Positions 5,555 through 6,191 of a stretch of 6,191 nt of DNA are shown here, piece by piece (position 1 is the first letter of the stretch; every line of letters starts with the position of its first letter). Source of the DNA: Flavobacteriaceae bacterium (lineage in GTDB: Bacteria; Bacteroidota; Bacteroidia; Flavobacteriales; Flavobacteriaceae); NCBI GenBank assembly GCA_947472705.1, contig CANJDA010000127.1, forward strand, positions 1 to 6,191, given 5' to 3'. The position numbers and the translations under genes were made by a program. Below the pieces are notes generated by a model. That model had not been told where the DNA came from and made no database searches. It saw only the letters and a program-made list of their open reading frames with translations.

Positions 5555-6191
5555 ATGGGCGCTACCGCATCTACATTTTCAATCAAACAAATTTCCCTTG
5601 ATTTTAAGGAAATCACTAAAGCTGGTTTGGCGATTAGCGTGGTGTTTTCTTCTATAGCGGGTTACCTACTTGGGGTGGTTGATTTTCATGATTTGAAAGT
5701 GACTACTTTGTTGATGCTGGCTGTGGGTGGTTATTGCATGGTGGGGGCTTCTAATGCCTTTAACCAAGTGATTGAAAAAGACCTTGATGCCTTGATGGAT
5801 AGAACGAAGAACCGTCCGGTAGCTTCGGGGCGAATGTCTCCCAATCACGCTTTGTTTGTGGCCAGTTTGCTGACCATTATCGGGTTGATTTTGTTGTATT
5901 TGATTAATCCAAAGTCGGCCATGTTTGGTGCGATTTCTATTTTTTTATACACTAGTATTTACACACCGCTTAAAACCGTGACGCCGCTTTCGGTATTTGT
6001 TGGGGCTTTTCCGGGTGCGATTCCGTTTATGTTGGGCTGGGTAGCCGCTACCAATAATTTTGGGATTGAGGCGGGCACTTTATTTTTAATACAGTTTTTT
6101 TGGCAGTTTCCTCATTTTTGGGCTATAGGTTGGTTTTTGTATGAAGACTATGAGAAGGCCGGTTTTTTTATGTTGCCTACGGGTAAAAAAG
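5555..6191 (+). CDS. cyoE: Haem O synthase (protohaem IX farnesyltransferase), 3' truncated
   Basis: CyoE/CtaB is a UbiA-family membrane prenyltransferase that adds a farnesyl group from farnesyl diphosphate to haem B to give haem O, the precursor of haem A for terminal oxidases. The window holds 212 codons; about 300 residues is usual, so roughly a third is missing at the right edge. The first Asp-rich site lies at residues 70-88: N70, E74, D78, M81, D82, R83-T84 and R87-P88 match N..(x)D...D..M.RT..RP, with Glu at 74 where many homologues have Asp. The second conserved loop region is clear: YTPLKTVTP (136-144), GAFPGAIPFMLGW (150-162), WQFPHFW (183-189) and D198-Y199. Several hydrophobic helices are evident (for example about 25-42, 51-66, 101-117, 122-136). 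ATG 5555 is the first possible start, since the frame is closed by TAA at 5543-5545. GGAG at 5533-5536 is too far away to act as a ribosome site. Downstream ctaA/cox-type genes cannot be checked. Confidence 0.93.
   Translation, partial: MGATASTFSIKQISLDFKEITKAGLAISVVFSSIAGYLLGVVDFHDLKVTTLLMLAVGGYCMVGASNAFNQVIEKDLDALMDRTKNRPVASGRMSPNHALFVASLLTIIGLILLYLINPKSAMFGAISIFLYTSIYTPLKTVTPLSVFVGAFPGAIPFMLGWVAATNNFGIEAGTLFLIQFFWQFPHFWAIGWFLYEDYEKAGFFMLPTGKK

Noticed and set aside
5501..5562. Long-range pairing GCGCC 5501-5505 with GGCGC 5558-5562 that would cover the cyoE start
   Set aside because: Most of the 5' arm lies within or at the edge of the -7 box, so it is probably not in the transcript.
5431..5616. 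Minus-strand open frame spanning the cyoE promoter and start
   Set aside because: It covers an excellent plus-strand promoter and the 5' end of cyoE, and its translation resembles no family I know.
5666..5848. Minus-strand open frame of 60 codons inside cyoE
   Set aside because: It is opposite the conserved first motif of CyoE, whose codons explain the open frame.
1..6191. CRISPR arrays, tRNA or rRNA genes, insertion sequences, defence or toxin-antitoxin genes
   Set aside because: No regularly spaced repeats, tRNA-like cloverleaf, transposase or terminal inverted repeats were seen on either strand.

Overview
The window looks like ordinary chromosome from a member of the Flavobacteriaceae, most likely Flavobacterium or a close relative. 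The DNA is AT-rich and all five complete or partial genes that can be seen in full context, plus a sixth cut by the right edge, lie on the + strand. Promoter-like sites match the Bacteroidota form (TAnnTTTG at the -7 position), and starts are preceded by A-rich leaders rather than Shine-Dalgarno sites. The left-hand protein is the C-terminal part of SprA, the giant outer-membrane translocon of the type IX secretion system (T9SS), which is specific to Bacteroidota.

Layout, left to right. (1) The last 479 codons of sprA (2-1441). (2) A 110-base gap with a good -7 promoter box, then gcvH (1552-1932), the lipoyl carrier protein of glycine cleavage. (3) A small VanZ-family membrane protein whose likely start overlaps the end of gcvH, so the two are probably translationally coupled. 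(4) A strong intrinsic terminator (2321-2351). (5) deoC (2363-3106), deoxyribose-phosphate aldolase, followed after only 18 bases by (6) remB (3125-5239), a gliding-motility outer-membrane protein. In RemB a signal peptide and a TonB-C-like periplasmic domain precede a Wzi-like beta-barrel. (7) A gene-free stretch of about 315 bases holding a structured element that resembles a dispersed Flavobacterium repeat or small RNA, then a clear promoter. (8) The first 212 codons of cyoE/ctaB, haem O synthase, cut by the right edge.

Functionally, two gliding/secretion proteins (SprA, RemB) bracket three genes with no obvious link to motility (gcvH, vanZ-like, deoC). From memory, the order sprA-gcvH-vanZ-deoC-remB is also found in Flavobacterium johnsoniae. 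I infer two transcription units between sprA and the repeat, gcvH-vanZ and deoC-remB, separated by the terminator, with cyoE starting a third.

I found no convincing undescribed multi-gene system. The items most worth a second look are the domain architecture of RemB, the structured intergenic element at about 5321-5394, and the very tight terminator/promoter/start arrangement in front of deoC.
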